DNA from: Sulfitobacter sp. M05
Lineage (GTDB): Bacteria > Pseudomonadota > Alphaproteobacteria > Rhodobacterales > Rhodobacteraceae
Assembly: GCF_029285175.1 (NCBI RefSeq)
Contig: NZ_JABEDH010000005.1
Location: 1-64,000 of the forward strand
Direction: 5' to 3'
Length of the DNA stretch: 64,000 bases
Made by a program: the position numbers and the translations under genes. Positions within the stretch are counted from its first letter, which is position 1. Each line of letters begins with the position of its first letter. The notes beneath the pieces are model-generated. The model was not told where the DNA came from, did not search any database, and worked only from the letters and a program-made list of their open reading frames with translations. Positions 18,107 through 26,665 of this stretch are shown here, piece by piece.

Positions 18107-18296
18107 GCTGAGAGCGCGGACAGTATTTTAAGCCAAAAAGAGAAACGGTTTGTTAACCAACCTCTGCGTTTATTGAGCCACGGAACAGGCAGCAGTGCCG
18201 ATGACCGTGCCAAGAAGAGAACCTCTGCGTTCTTGTAAGGAGGGGAGAAGCAATTCTCTCCTCTTTTTGGCTTAAAATACTGTCCGCACTTTCAGC
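18107..18296. repeat. 190-bp element bounded by a 37-bp inverted repeat
   Basis: The arms 18107-18143 and 18260-18296 match at 34 of 37 positions, including 27 consecutive bases. The arms read GCTGA and then GCGGACAGTATTTTAAGCC inward. Inside are two copies of CCTCTGCGTT (in AACCTCTGCGTTTATT and AACCTCTGCGTTCTTG) and, beside the right arm, a hairpin (GAGGGGAGAA, loop GCAA, TTCTCTCCTC) followed by TTTTT. No open reading frame with good support and no clear target duplication were found. It could be a miniature inverted-repeat element or a structured RNA. Confidence 0.7.
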
Positions 18297-18315
18297 ACCG
18301 TACCGTCAGTATAGG

Positions 18316-18960
18316 TTACCGCAGCGGTGCAAATCCCGCCTTTTTCAACGTACAGTCACGTAGGACGTCTTGCCCGCAGGGTACCGGGTTCAGGTCTTTT
18401 GACAAACAAATCCGCGCTTCCTGGATCTGTTCGTTGCGGCAGGTGATTGTCACCCCGTCCGCAAACATATCAGGGTTGGACTTCAAAAACGCTTCTTCAA
18501 CCACCGCTGCGGGCAGCAGAACCTTGCGGTCAAGTTTACGAAAGACTGCCGGGCGGGTAACCCGCGCATAGGCTTTGCGTGATAACGCATAATAAGCGGC
18601 AGCTGAAAGGCCGGTACAGGTGCCGTGTTTTTTCCATTGATGCCACGCCAGACCGGAGGTTCCCATGATATCGGCCATTTTTGCAGTCATCCCCCGTGAA
18701 GGTGGGCGTTCGGCTGTTTGGCAGAAAGACGGGTAGCCACGATGAAACTGTGGCCAAAGCCCGTGCATAATCCAGCCATGACCGCTGCCTGTTTCGCACT
18801 GTTCCGAGTTGCGCGCGTCGCCTTCCAGCAGGCACCAGTTGGGGGACCAGCTGAGGGACAGCACGTAGTAGTCGAACACACCGGGCTTGTCGTTTTTGGC
18901 CTGCACACCGGTGGCGACCACGACGAACGCAACCGCGAGGCCGGTAAAGAGCTTGTGCAT
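18316..18960 (-). CDS. Ribonuclease T2 family protein
   Basis: A 214-residue secreted endoribonuclease of the T2/RNase I family, which cuts RNA through 2',3'-cyclic phosphates in the periplasm. A signal peptide (KLFTGLAVAFVVVATGVQA) ends near residue 21. The two catalytic segments are intact: CAS I HGLWPQ at 66-71 and CAS II WHQWKKHGTC at about 106-115, with H66 and H112 as the catalytic histidines. Cysteine pairs for disulfides are present. The 190-bp inverted-repeat element lies directly downstream. Confidence 0.93.
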   Translation of the reverse strand: MHKLFTGLAVAFVVVATGVQAKNDKPGVFDYYVLSLSWSPNWCLLEGDARNSEQCETGSGHGWIMHGLWPQFHRGYPSFCQTAERPPSRGMTAKMADIMGTSGLAWHQWKKHGTCTGLSAAAYYALSRKAYARVTRPAVFRKLDRKVLLPAAVVEEAFLKSNPDMFADGVTITCRNEQIQEARICLSKDLNPVPCGQDVLRDCTLKKAGFAPLR

Positions 18961-19090
18961 TGGGTCTTTCCTTATCTTGTTGCGCTCAGTATAAGCCAGT
19001 CAAGTTCCCCGACAATGGAAACCGTCTCAATCCACTGAGACAGCCTTTTCAGGCGACGGGAAAGTTGTGTTTTGAGAGAGGAGAACCATT

Positions 19091-19858
19091 ATGGCAAAAC
19101 CGATTATGGCCAAGGCAACAGCCGTTTGGCTGGTGGACAACACCACCATCAGTTTCAAGCAGATTGCCGATTTCGTCGGTATGCACGAGTTGGAAGTGCA
19201 GGGCATTGCCGATGGCGACGTGGCCACCGGGGTGAAGGGATTTGATCCTGTGGCCAACAACCAGCTGACGCAGGATGATATTGAAGCTGCGCAGAAAAAC
19301 CCGCTGCACAAGTTGACGTTGAAATTCAACGCTGCCGCGCAGGGCGAGGAAAAACGCCGCGGGCCGCGGTACACACCGCTGTCCAAACGTCAGGACCGCC
19401 CGGCGTCGATCCTCTGGCTGGTCAAGTTCCACCCCGAACTGAGCGATGGTCAGGTTGGCAAGCTGGTGGGCACCACCAAACCGACCATTCAGGCGATCCG
19501 CGAGCGCACCCACTGGAATATCGCCAACATTCAACCAATCGATCCGGTTGCGCTGGGCCTGTGTAAACAGTCCGAGCTGGACGCCGCCGTGCAAAAGGCC
19601 GCTGCCAAGAAAGCAGCCGCTGGCGAAGTGATGAGTGACGACGAACGCCGCAAGCTGGTCAGCACCGAGCAGAGCCTTGGCATGGATGCAGAGCCCAAGA
19701 TTCCCACCGCCATCGAAGGGCTTGAGACCTTTACACTATCCGGTGACGATATGGGCGAGGATGACGAGAAAGACGACAGCAATTATCTGGATGCGGATAG
19801 CTTCTTTTCGCTGCCTGATACGGACGCTGACAAGGACGAGGATGACACCAAGTCCTGA
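19091..19858 (+). CDS. trcR: DUF1013 protein, TrcR-type cell cycle regulator
   Basis: A 255-residue protein of the alphaproteobacterial DUF1013 family, which includes the cell-cycle regulator TrcR. The N-terminus MAKPIMAKATAVWLVDNTTI and the central KRQDRPASILWLVKFHPELS are hallmark stretches; GKLVGTTKPTIQAIRERTHW looks like a helix-turn-helix. The C-terminal 60 residues are strongly acidic (DDMGEDDEKDDSN). GAGAGGAGAACC precedes the ATG. It stands alone with its own terminator. Confidence 0.88.
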   Translation: MAKPIMAKATAVWLVDNTTISFKQIADFVGMHELEVQGIADGDVATGVKGFDPVANNQLTQDDIEAAQKNPLHKLTLKFNAAAQGEEKRRGPRYTPLSKRQDRPASILWLVKFHPELSDGQVGKLVGTTKPTIQAIRERTHWNIANIQPIDPVALGLCKQSELDAAVQKAAAKKAAAGEVMSDDERRKLVSTEQSLGMDAEPKIPTAIEGLETFTLSGDDMGEDDEKDDSNYLDADSFFSLPDTDADKDEDDTKS

Positions 19859-19900
19859 GACGTCGCGCACCGTTTTTAACGGGCCAAGCGATTTGCTTGA

Positions 19901-19940
19901 AACAAAGGGGCGCGGGGGAAACCCTGTGCCCCTTTTGTTG
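19901..19940 (+). terminator. Terminator of trcR
   Basis: AACAAAGGGGC pairs with GCCCCTTTTGTT (one bulged T); the T-run lies in the right arm. It begins 42 bases after the trcR stop. Confidence 0.7.
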
Positions 19941-20303
19941 TCGACGGGAGGCCGCCAGAATGATCAGCGGTTGCATTCTCTCGCCTGCGCGAATCTTTGG
20001 CGCTTTGAGTAGGACGTGGATCACCTGACCCCAGCCTCTCCTTTTGGGTGCGATCAAAAGCTAATGGGGACGACTTTAATTTTACGCGGAAGCCGTTAAA
20101 GCGTCTGGCCCTAAACTTGAGACATCAAAACTCTGCCCACCTACGGCGCTCTCGGGGTATTGGTGGCACGCAATGATCCAAGTTTACGACCGGATTCGTT
20201 CGTCAGGTGTGAACGCCGTGCGAAAGAAGCGAATGCAGGCACCATTGGGCTGTCCTGCGGCAGTGCCGATATTCGTATGAAAAACCACCTTTACAACTGT
20301 CTG
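19941..20303. other. Intergenic stretch, possible decayed coding sequence
   Basis: No gene can be supported here. One + frame is open from about 20118 to 20332 and could start at the GTG at 20164; it reads ARNDPSLRPDSFVRCERRAK and on to a TAA, but lacks a ribosome site and resembles no family I know. It may be a remnant. The stretch lies beyond the trcR terminator and before the candidate RNA described separately. Confidence 0.3.
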
Positions 20304-20329
20304 TTGCATTGCTGGACTAGGATAAGGTA

Positions 20330-20478
20330 ATGAACCGGTGTCGTGGTGCCTATACCAGCGCGTACAGCTTTGTCGGATTTAACGGTTTTCCGCCGCTGGA
20401 TGTCATCGTCCTTTGACGACAACGTCGCGGTCGGAAAGGCCGTCTGCTTTGGGAGGGGCAGGCGGCCGTTTTGTTTTT
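20330..20478 (+). ncRNA. Candidate small RNA upstream of the recR end
   Basis: A strong terminator is at 20438-20478 (GGCCGTCTGC with GCAGGCGGCC, then GTTTTGTTTTT) reading rightward, yet no protein gene precedes it: trcR already has its own terminator 500 bases earlier. A second hairpin (TCGTC / GACGA near 20406-20420) lies just before. TTGCAT at 20304 with TAATGA 18 bases later is a weak promoter candidate. The 5' end is a guess. Confidence 0.35.
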
Positions 20479-20599
20479 AAAGTGTCCGACCACCTCTAGC
20501 CCGACGCATTTCGTATCGCCCATGTCTTGAGTGCGCATGGCGTGGCAGGGAATTTGGGTTTCATGTTTAAGGCTGGGCGCTAAAAGCGCTGGGACACGG

Positions 20600-21193
20600 C
20601 TATAGTTTCTTGCGCGCAAGCATGGCGGCAGTAATGGTGCCGTCATCCAGATAATCAAGTTCGCCACCAATCGGAACGCCCTGTGCAAGGGAGGTCAACT
20701 GTACCCGCCCCTCCAGTTGATCGGCGATGTAATGGGAGGTGGTCTGCCCGTCGATGGTGGCATTCAGCGCAAGAATCACCTCGGTGACGTCTTCGGTGGC
20801 GATGCGGTCGATCAACCGCGGAATACGCAGTTCCTGCGGGCCGATGGCATCAAGGGCGGACAATGTGCCGCCCAGCACGTGATAGCGTCCGTGAAACACG
20901 CCAGAGCGCTCCATCGCCCAAAGGTCCGACACATCCTCGACCACGCAAAGTTCACCATTGGCGCGTTTGTTGGCGGTGCAGATGTCACAGATGTCAGCGG
21001 TGCCGATATTGCCGCAATTCAGGCATTCGCGGGCGGTGGCGGCCACGGTTTGCATGATGTCCGCAAGTGGTGTGAGCAAAAGCGCGCGTTTGCGAATGAG
21101 GTGCAGCACTGCACGGCGCGCCGAACGGGGGCCAAGCCCGGGGAGCTTGGCCATCATGTCGATCAGCGCGTCAATGTCCTGTGTTGAACTCAA
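20600..21193 (-). CDS. recR: Recombination mediator RecR
   Basis: A 197-residue RecR, which with RecF/RecO loads RecA on gapped DNA. It shows the HhH start ([19 protein letters not shown]), the four-cysteine zinc site [16 protein letters not shown] at about residues 57-72, and the Toprim domain ([33 protein letters not shown]). The start is TTG at 21193 with AAAAGG nine bases upstream. It follows ybaB in the usual dnaX-ybaB-recR order. Confidence 0.96.
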   Translation of the reverse strand: MSSTQDIDALIDMMAKLPGLGPRSARRAVLHLIRKRALLLTPLADIMQTVAATARECLNCGNIGTADICDICTANKRANGELCVVEDVSDLWAMERSGVFHGRYHVLGGTLSALDAIGPQELRIPRLIDRIATEDVTEVILALNATIDGQTTSHYIADQLEGRVQLTSLAQGVPIGGELDYLDDGTITAAMLARKKL

Positions 21194-21257
21194 CTGTCTG
21201 TGCCTTTTGTGAGGGCGGGATTGAGTTTAGGGGCAAGATGAAGCCAGGGCGAGGCGC

Positions 21258-21602
21258 CTAGAATGGCAGTTTCATATCCGCGGGCAGGCCCATGCCTTCG
21301 GTCAGTTTCGCCATTTCTTCCTGCGCCCGCTGGGTGGCTCTGGACTGGGCGTCTTTGATGGCGGCGAGGATCAGGTCTTCGACAACCTCCTTGTCGTCGC
21401 CGTTAAAGATGGACGGATCGATATCAAGTTCTTTCAATTCACCCTTGGCGGTGCAGGTCGCTTTGACAAGGCCGGCACCGCTTTCGCCGGTGACTGTGAT
21501 ATTGGCCATATCGTCTTGCAACTGGGCCATTTTGCCCTGCATTTCCTGCGCTTTTTTCATCATGCCGGCCATATCACCCAGCGCGCCTAATCCTTTGAGC
21601 AT
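21258..21602 (-). CDS. ybaB: YbaB/EbfC nucleoid-associated protein
   Basis: A 114-residue YbaB/EbfC family protein, a small dimeric DNA-binding factor. Standard family segments are MMKKAQEMQGKMAQLQDDMA and the C-terminal LILAAIKDAQSRATQRAQEE (short parts). It lies between dnaX (52 bases upstream) and recR (64 bases downstream), all on the same strand, the conserved bacterial order. Confidence 0.95.
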   Translation of the reverse strand: MLKGLGALGDMAGMMKKAQEMQGKMAQLQDDMANITVTGESGAGLVKATCTAKGELKELDIDPSIFNGDDKEVVEDLILAAIKDAQSRATQRAQEEMAKLTEGMGLPADMKLPF

Positions 21603-21654
21603 TGCTCTCTCCTAATCTGTGTTTGTCTCTATATGCGGTGCGCAAGGAGCGGGT

Positions 21655-23403
21655 TCAACCATCCTCGAAGGGGTCCCATTCGTCTTCCACTTCTGGCAGG
21701 GCTTCGCTGACCGCTGCAGCGGCGATTTGTTCAGGTGTGCGGATGCTGCCGATGCTGGCTTTGGGGAAGGCGGTGATGACCGCTTGCCACAGAGGGTGTG
21801 CTTTTACTTCGGCGATCAGTGCGTTTTGTTTGGCATCCTTGACTTCGGCGATGGTTTCGCCACCGCCTTCGTTCACGATTGTCACCGCCCAGCGGTTGCC
21901 GGTCCAGAGTTGCAGCTTTGCGCCAAGGCGCTGGGCAAGGTCGCGGGGCGCGCGGTCTGTCGGGACAAATTCGATACGCCCCGGTTGATAGGCGGCAAGG
22001 CGCAGGGTGGTTTCGACCTCGACCAGCAGTTTCACATCGCGGTTGGCGCGGATCAGCTCGACCACATGGTCAAAGGTTGGAAAGCGGGCGAGGGCGGCGT
22101 CAAGGTCTTGGGCAAGCGCTGTGGTCTGCCCTGTGCCAGTAGGGTTGGCAGCCATGCGGGTTCGAGCCTGATGAACCGCCTGCGCACCGCCGCCTTGTGC
22201 AGCGCTGCCCCCCCCGCCGGCCGGCGCAGGGGCAGGCGGTGGCGTGGCATTGTTCAACTTGCGCACCAGCTCTTCGGGGCTGGGCAAGTCGGCCACATGG
22301 GTCAGGCGGATGATGGCCATTTCGGCGGCCATCATCGCATTGGGGGCAGAGGCCACTTCGTCCAGCGCCTTGAGCAGCATTTGCCAGAAGCGGGTCAGCA
22401 CGCGCATTGGCAGGGTCTCGGCCATCTGGGTGCCGCGGCTGCGTTCTTCGGGTGAGATGGTGGGATCTTCGGCGGATTCCGGGGTGATTTTAACAACGGA
22501 AACCCAATGGGTGATTTCCGCCAGATCGCGCAGCACTGCCATTGGATCAGCCCCGTCGGCATATTGGCCGGACAGTTCTGTCAGCGCCCCGGCAGCATCC
22601 CCGCGCAGGATCATGTCAAACAGGTCAAGCACGCGGCCACGATCCGCAAGCCCCAGCATTGCGCGCACCTGCTCTGCGGTGGTTTCGCCAGCGCCATGGC
22701 TGATTGCCTGATCCAGCAGGGATGTCGCGTCGCGTACCGATCCTTCGGCAGAGCGGGTGATCAGCGCGAGAGCGTCATCGGCAATTTCGGCCCCCTCGGA
22801 GGTGGCGATTTTGCGCATCAGGGCAATCATCACCTCGGGTTCAATTCGGCGCAGATCAAAACGCTGGCACCGTGACAGCACGGTCACTGGCACCTTGCGG
22901 ATTTCCGTGGTGGCAAAGATGAATTTGACGTGTTCGGGGGGTTCTTCCAGCGTCTTCAGCAAGGCGTTGAAAGCGCCGGTCGACAGCATATGCACTTCGT
23001 CGATGATATAAACTTTGTAACGGGCCGAGGCGGCGCGGTAATGCACTGAATCAATGATTTCGCGGATGTTGGCGACGCCGGTGTTTGATGCCGCGTCCAT
23101 CTCGATCACGTCGACATGGCGGCCTTCCATGATTGCGGTGCAATGTTCGCAGACTCCACAGGGTTCGGTTGTGGGCTTGCCATTCCCATCCGGCCCGATG
23201 CAATTCATGCCCTTGGCGATGATCCGCGCAGTTGTGGTTTTGCCGGTGCCCCGGATGCCGGTCATAACAAAGGCTTGCGCGATCCGGTCTGCCTGAAACG
23301 CGTTGCGCAGGGTGCGCACCATCGCATCCTGTCCCACCAGATCGACGAAGGTCTCGGGCCGATATTTGCGGGCCAATACGCGATAGGCTGAGGTGTCGGT
23401 CAT
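21655..23403 (-). CDS. dnaX: DNA polymerase III gamma/tau subunit
   Basis: A 582-residue DnaX clamp-loader ATPase. Residues 8-19 read RVLARKYRPETF; Walker A GIRGTGKT is at 49-56; zinc cysteines C68, C82, C85, C88; Walker B IIDEVHML; sensor region ATTEIRKVP. The C-terminal third holds the tau-specific domains after a proline/glycine-rich linker (TPPPAPAPAGGGG). The ATG at 23403 is preferred to codons upstream to 23442. I see no obvious slippery A-run for programmed frameshift to gamma. Confidence 0.96.
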   Translation of the reverse strand: MTDTSAYRVLARKYRPETFVDLVGQDAMVRTLRNAFQADRIAQAFVMTGIRGTGKTTTARIIAKGMNCIGPDGNGKPTTEPCGVCEHCTAIMEGRHVDVIEMDAASNTGVANIREIIDSVHYRAASARYKVYIIDEVHMLSTGAFNALLKTLEEPPEHVKFIFATTEIRKVPVTVLSRCQRFDLRRIEPEVMIALMRKIATSEGAEIADDALALITRSAEGSVRDATSLLDQAISHGAGETTAEQVRAMLGLADRGRVLDLFDMILRGDAAGALTELSGQYADGADPMAVLRDLAEITHWVSVVKITPESAEDPTISPEERSRGTQMAETLPMRVLTRFWQMLLKALDEVASAPNAMMAAEMAIIRLTHVADLPSPEELVRKLNNATPPPAPAPAGGGGSAAQGGGAQAVHQARTRMAANPTGTGQTTALAQDLDAALARFPTFDHVVELIRANRDVKLLVEVETTLRLAAYQPGRIEFVPTDRAPRDLAQRLGAKLQLWTGNRWAVTIVNEGGGETIAEVKDAKQNALIAEVKAHPLWQAVITAFPKASIGSIRTPEQIAAAAVSEALPEVEDEWDPFEDG

Positions 23404-23543
23404 GCATGCTCCGGCAAGAAGGGATTCGGCGTTACGCTGCAAAGTAGGCGGTGCGGCGGGGCAGGTAAACCACGCCGTCCGATTGCTTGGAATTCGCCCG
23501 CGACTGGGGCATCATGTGCCAGCGAGTGATACAGGGGTTGAGT

Positions 23544-24386
23544 ATGCGGTTACGTGGCATCAGAAGAAGCAGAAACGTCGAGGTGCGCGGCGGCGGTCAC
23601 AGGCGGCGTGTTGGTGGCAGGGCAGGCGGGATCGGTGTTGTCGGGGTCCTTGCGGTTCTGGCCATCGGCTATTTCACCGGTATCGATGTCAGCCCCCTGT
23701 TGCAGGGCGGCACGCAGACCCAGCAAAGCGTGCCGGTTACAGCAACCGACAACCGCGAAACCGAATTCTCAGCGCAGGTGCTGGCAACAACCGAAGATGT
23801 CTGGACAAAGATTTTCCGTGACCAGCTGGGGCGCGAATATGTGCCGCCAAAGCTGGTGGTGTTCTCCGGCGTTACCCAAAGCCCCTGTGGCGGCGCGTCG
23901 GGGGCGACGGGGCCGTTTTATTGTCCGGCGGACAGTAAGGCCTATCTCGATACCAGTTTTTTCACCATGTTAAGTCAGCAAATGGGCGCCGGCGGTGATT
24001 TTGCGGCCGCCTATGTTATTGCCCATGAGGTCGCGCATCACGTGCAGAACCAACTGGGCATCCTGCCCAAGGTAAACGCCGCGCGCCAACGCGCAAGCAA
24101 GGCCGAGGCGAATCTGTTGACCGTGAAGTTGGAATTGATGGCGGATTGCCTGTCGGGAATTTGGGCGGTAAACGTGCGGGGGCTGATGGAAAAGGGCGAT
24201 TTGCAAGAGGCGTTGAATGCGGCGCGCAAAATCGGCGATGATCATTTACAGCGTCAGGCAGGGCGGGTGCCGCAGCCGCATACCTTTACACATGGCACCT
24301 CAGAGCAGCGGGCGCGGTGGTTTGCTCGCGGGTTCGAAACCGGTGATGTCGGGCAGTGCGACACCTTTGCCGCGCGTCAGCTGTGA
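23544..24386 (+). CDS. Neutral zinc metallopeptidase, YpfJ family
   Basis: A 280-residue protein with a basic N-terminus, one membrane anchor (GGIGVVGVLAVLAIGYFTGI, residues 28-47) and a periplasmic peptidase domain. The zinc motif HEVAHH is at 161-166 and CSP-like GPFYCPADSKAYLD precedes it. These features define the YpfJ/zinc_peptidase family of uncharacterised putative proteases. The start at 23544 (MRLRGIRRS) is preferred; GGGG lies upstream. Its stop overlaps the start of the DUF6404 gene. Confidence 0.88.
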   Translation: MRLRGIRRSRNVEVRGGGHRRRVGGRAGGIGVVGVLAVLAIGYFTGIDVSPLLQGGTQTQQSVPVTATDNRETEFSAQVLATTEDVWTKIFRDQLGREYVPPKLVVFSGVTQSPCGGASGATGPFYCPADSKAYLDTSFFTMLSQQMGAGGDFAAAYVIAHEVAHHVQNQLGILPKVNAARQRASKAEANLLTVKLELMADCLSGIWAVNVRGLMEKGDLQEALNAARKIGDDHLQRQAGRVPQPHTFTHGTSEQRARWFARGFETGDVGQCDTFAARQL

Positions 24387-24733
24387 CGGAGTATGACCGC
24401 AAGTTTGCCGCCGCCTTGGCCGAGCTGCAAGCGACCGACATGTGGGATACCAATTACAATCCGCCGCTTTTGCGGGTGCAGCGCCGGTTAGGGTGGTCGG
24501 CGCGCCCACCACATTATGCCCCTTTCTGGCGAATTTGGTCAGGCTATGCGCTTTGGTTTGGCCTCGTCTGGGGCGTGGCCATGTGGTTTATCATTTGGCG
24601 CGGGCAGGGGTTTTCACCGGCGAGTGCTGCTGGTGCGGCCGCTCTTGCCGGGATTATTTTCGGGGGGCTGATGGCCGGCTATTTCGCACGGGCGCGGCAC
24701 CGCTACAAGCTGAGCAGGTGGGAAGAGTTGTGA
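24383..24733 (+). CDS. DUF6404 family membrane protein
   Basis: A 116-residue protein with GTG start overlapping the upstream TGA (GTGA), which points to coupling with the metallopeptidase. The N-terminal EYDRKFAAALAELQATDMW and NYNPPLLRVQRRLGW, with PPHYAPFWRIW, match the DUF6404 pattern as I recall it. Two hydrophobic helices follow (YALWFGLVWGVAMWFIIW and AAALAGIIFGGLMAGYF). Function unknown. Confidence 0.65.
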   Translation: MTEYDRKFAAALAELQATDMWDTNYNPPLLRVQRRLGWSARPPHYAPFWRIWSGYALWFGLVWGVAMWFIIWRGQGFSPASAAGAAALAGIIFGGLMAGYFARARHRYKLSRWEEL

Positions 24734-24838
24734 GGGGCGTTCCTCGGCGGTTTCTGCGAAAAGACGCTTGACCTCTCGGCAGCATCCCTTGGATGCGCCT
24801 GTCGGTCCTGCGCGTATTTGCTTTGCAAATACGCCAGG

Positions 24839-24935
24839 GTGAGAGATTGATAACGACCCAAGCGGGACTCGTTGTGGCTGCTGCCTTCCGGCTCTGACCA
24901 GGTTGGCGAGGCGCCTGCCCGCACCAACCTCTCAC
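24839..24935 (-). ncRNA. ffs: Signal recognition particle RNA (4.5S type)
   Basis: The reverse strand holds the conserved SRP hairpin tip: CCAACCTGGTCAGAGCCGGA, then AGGCAGCAGCC, which carries the GGAA tetraloop and the symmetric loop bound by Ffh. The ends pair as GTGAGAG with CTCTCAC, giving a 97-nt RNA. It lies between dnaX/DUF6404 and nudC. A perfect 10-bp hairpin (GCGTATTTGC/GCAAATACGC) sits just beyond its 3' end at 24812-24834. Confidence 0.93.
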
Positions 24936-25091
24936 GCTCCATATAGGCCCGCAGAAGATGCAGCGCAAGTATCTGCTTACGCCTGAACTTGAAACCTTGG
25001 GTCACTGACAGTTCTGTTTCATTGGCCGGATTGTGTCCCTGCGCCAGATGCCACACAAAGGGGCAGAGAAGTTCTGGAGAGGGATAGGTTT

Positions 25092-26060
25092 ATGCGTCAC
25101 GCGGAAGAGGTGACTTTTGGAGGGTCCGCATTGGACCGCGCCGGAGAGATTCGCGACAATCCGGCAGTGGTGAAATTTGCCCGTGCCGCCGCAGACAGCC
25201 GTGCCATTGTGTTCTGGCGCGGCAAACCTTTGATTGCCCCTGATCGGCCTGCTTCACTTGTCCGGTTGCCGATGGATCACCCGGTCCTTGCGGACGCTAA
25301 GGAGGAACCGATCTTGCTGGGCCGTGAAGACGGGGCTGCGCGGTTTGCTTTTGATTTGTCGGCGTGGCAGCCGGAGGGGTTGGACGAGGTTGAACTCGGC
25401 GCATTTCTTGATCCAAGCGAACAGCGCCACCCGGATTTGCCCGAGGGGATGGTTTTTGCCGAATTGCGCCGCGTGATGACATGGCTTGATCCGCGGGATG
25501 CCGAACTGGCCGCAACCGGAAAAGCGATCCTCAGCTGGCATGAAAGCCATGGCTTTTGCGCAAAATGCGGGGCGAAATCCCATATTGGCCAAGCGGGATG
25601 GCAGCGCCAGTGCCCAGTGTGCAAAACCAGCCATTTCCCGCGCACTGATCCTGTTGTGATCATGTTGATCACCCGCGGCAACTCTGTGTTGATGGGCCGC
25701 TCACCGGGGTGGCCGCGCGGTATGTTCTCGCTTTTGGCGGGGTTTGTGGAACCGGGAGAAACGCTGGAGGCCGCTGTCCGGCGCGAGGTGTTCGAGGAGG
25801 CCGGCGTGAAGGTCGGCGCGGTCAGCTATCTTGCCAGCCAGCCCTGGCCGTTTCCTGCCTCGCTGATGATGGGCTGCCACGGCGAGGCAACCAGCGAAGA
25901 AATCAACATTGATCCGGTGGAGATCGAACATGCCATGTGGGTCCCGCGTGAGGAAATGATGGAGGTCTTTGCCGGCAACCACCCGGTTATCCTGCCCGCA
26001 CGCAAAGGTGCAATTGCCCACTTTTTACTGGAAAACTGGCTTGCGGATCGGCTGGAATGA
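25092..26060 (+). CDS. nudC: NAD(+) diphosphatase / RNA deNADding enzyme
   Basis: A 322-residue NudC. The zinc ribbon uses C156, C159, C174 and C177; the Nudix box GFVEPGETLEAAVRREVFEE runs from residue 217, complete through A-G at 237-238; and the NADH-specific signature SQPWPFPAS is at about 249-257. NudC hydrolyses NAD(H) to NMN(H) and AMP and removes NAD caps from RNA. The N-terminal NUDIX-like domain is present. Start at 25092 follows a GGAGAGGG stretch. Confidence 0.95.
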   Translation: MRHAEEVTFGGSALDRAGEIRDNPAVVKFARAAADSRAIVFWRGKPLIAPDRPASLVRLPMDHPVLADAKEEPILLGREDGAARFAFDLSAWQPEGLDEVELGAFLDPSEQRHPDLPEGMVFAELRRVMTWLDPRDAELAATGKAILSWHESHGFCAKCGAKSHIGQAGWQRQCPVCKTSHFPRTDPVVIMLITRGNSVLMGRSPGWPRGMFSLLAGFVEPGETLEAAVRREVFEEAGVKVGAVSYLASQPWPFPASLMMGCHGEATSEEINIDPVEIEHAMWVPREEMMEVFAGNHPVILPARKGAIAHFLLENWLADRLE

Positions 26061-26136
26061 CGCGAGTGTCGGTTAACAGAGGGTTAACGACGGCAAGTTG
26101 GCAAACATAAGCCAGCAGGATCGGTAGGACACAGAG

Positions 26137-26604
26137 ATGAAATTTTCCACCAACGAGGATATCGAAGCCCCCGCAGAAGCGGTTTTCGAAATGCTCTGCG
26201 ACTTTGAGGGGTTCGAGCGCTCCGCAATGCGTCGCGGTGCAGAGGTGCAGCGCCTTGATCAGCTTCAAAAGCCTGGTGTCGGTATGATGTGGCAGGCCAC
26301 TTTTGCCTTGCGCGGCAAGCAACGGCAGATGGACGTTGAGATGGTGACTTTCGAGCGCCCCAACGAGATTGTTCTCGAAAGCACCTCGCCGGGGTTACTG
26401 GCCACCACCGGGTTTGAATTGATCGCTCTGTCGCGCAGCAGTACGCGGGTCAAGGTCGAGTTGGAAATCAAACCCCTGAACCTCTCGGCGCGGCTCTTGG
26501 TGCAGTCGCTTAAGCTGGCGAAAACCTCCCTGACCAAGAAGTTCAAGCAGCGCGTGTCGGAATATGGCAGAGGAATGGAAGACAAATACAAACGCCTTGC
26601 CTAG
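26137..26604 (+). CDS. SRPBCC family protein
   Basis: A 155-residue START/Bet v1-like protein. It opens MKFSTNEDIEAPAEAVFEML with a DFEGFER helix, then IVLESTSPGLLATTGFELIA and a long C-terminal helix (LKLAKTSLTKKFKQRVSEYG). This fits the polyketide-cyclase-like SRPBCC superfamily, which binds small hydrophobic ligands. No catalytic residues can be named. An inverted repeat starts at the last base of its stop codon. Confidence 0.78.
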   Translation: MKFSTNEDIEAPAEAVFEMLCDFEGFERSAMRRGAEVQRLDQLQKPGVGMMWQATFALRGKQRQMDVEMVTFERPNEIVLESTSPGLLATTGFELIALSRSSTRVKVELEIKPLNLSARLLVQSLKLAKTSLTKKFKQRVSEYGRGMEDKYKRLA

Positions 26605-26634
26605 GGTCAGGACCCATAATTTCGATCCTGACCC
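26604..26634. repeat. Perfect 9-bp inverted repeat
   Basis: GGGTCAGGA (26604-26612) and TCCTGACCC (26626-26634) flank 13 bases between two convergent genes. There is no T-run on either side, so a rho-independent terminator is doubtful; an element end or a protein site is possible. Confidence 0.5.
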
Positions 26635-26665
26635 CAGCAAGGCCTGCGTAGTTTGTCGCACTTTG

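Noticed and set aside
18038-18238. 66-residue frame over the left part of the inverted-repeat element
   Set aside because: It begins in the quinone oxidoreductase stop region and runs through the repeat arm, with no ribosome site or family features.
21619-22455. 278-residue + frame opposite dnaX C-terminal region
   Set aside because: Antisense shadow of a well-supported dnaX gene in its proline/glycine-rich part.
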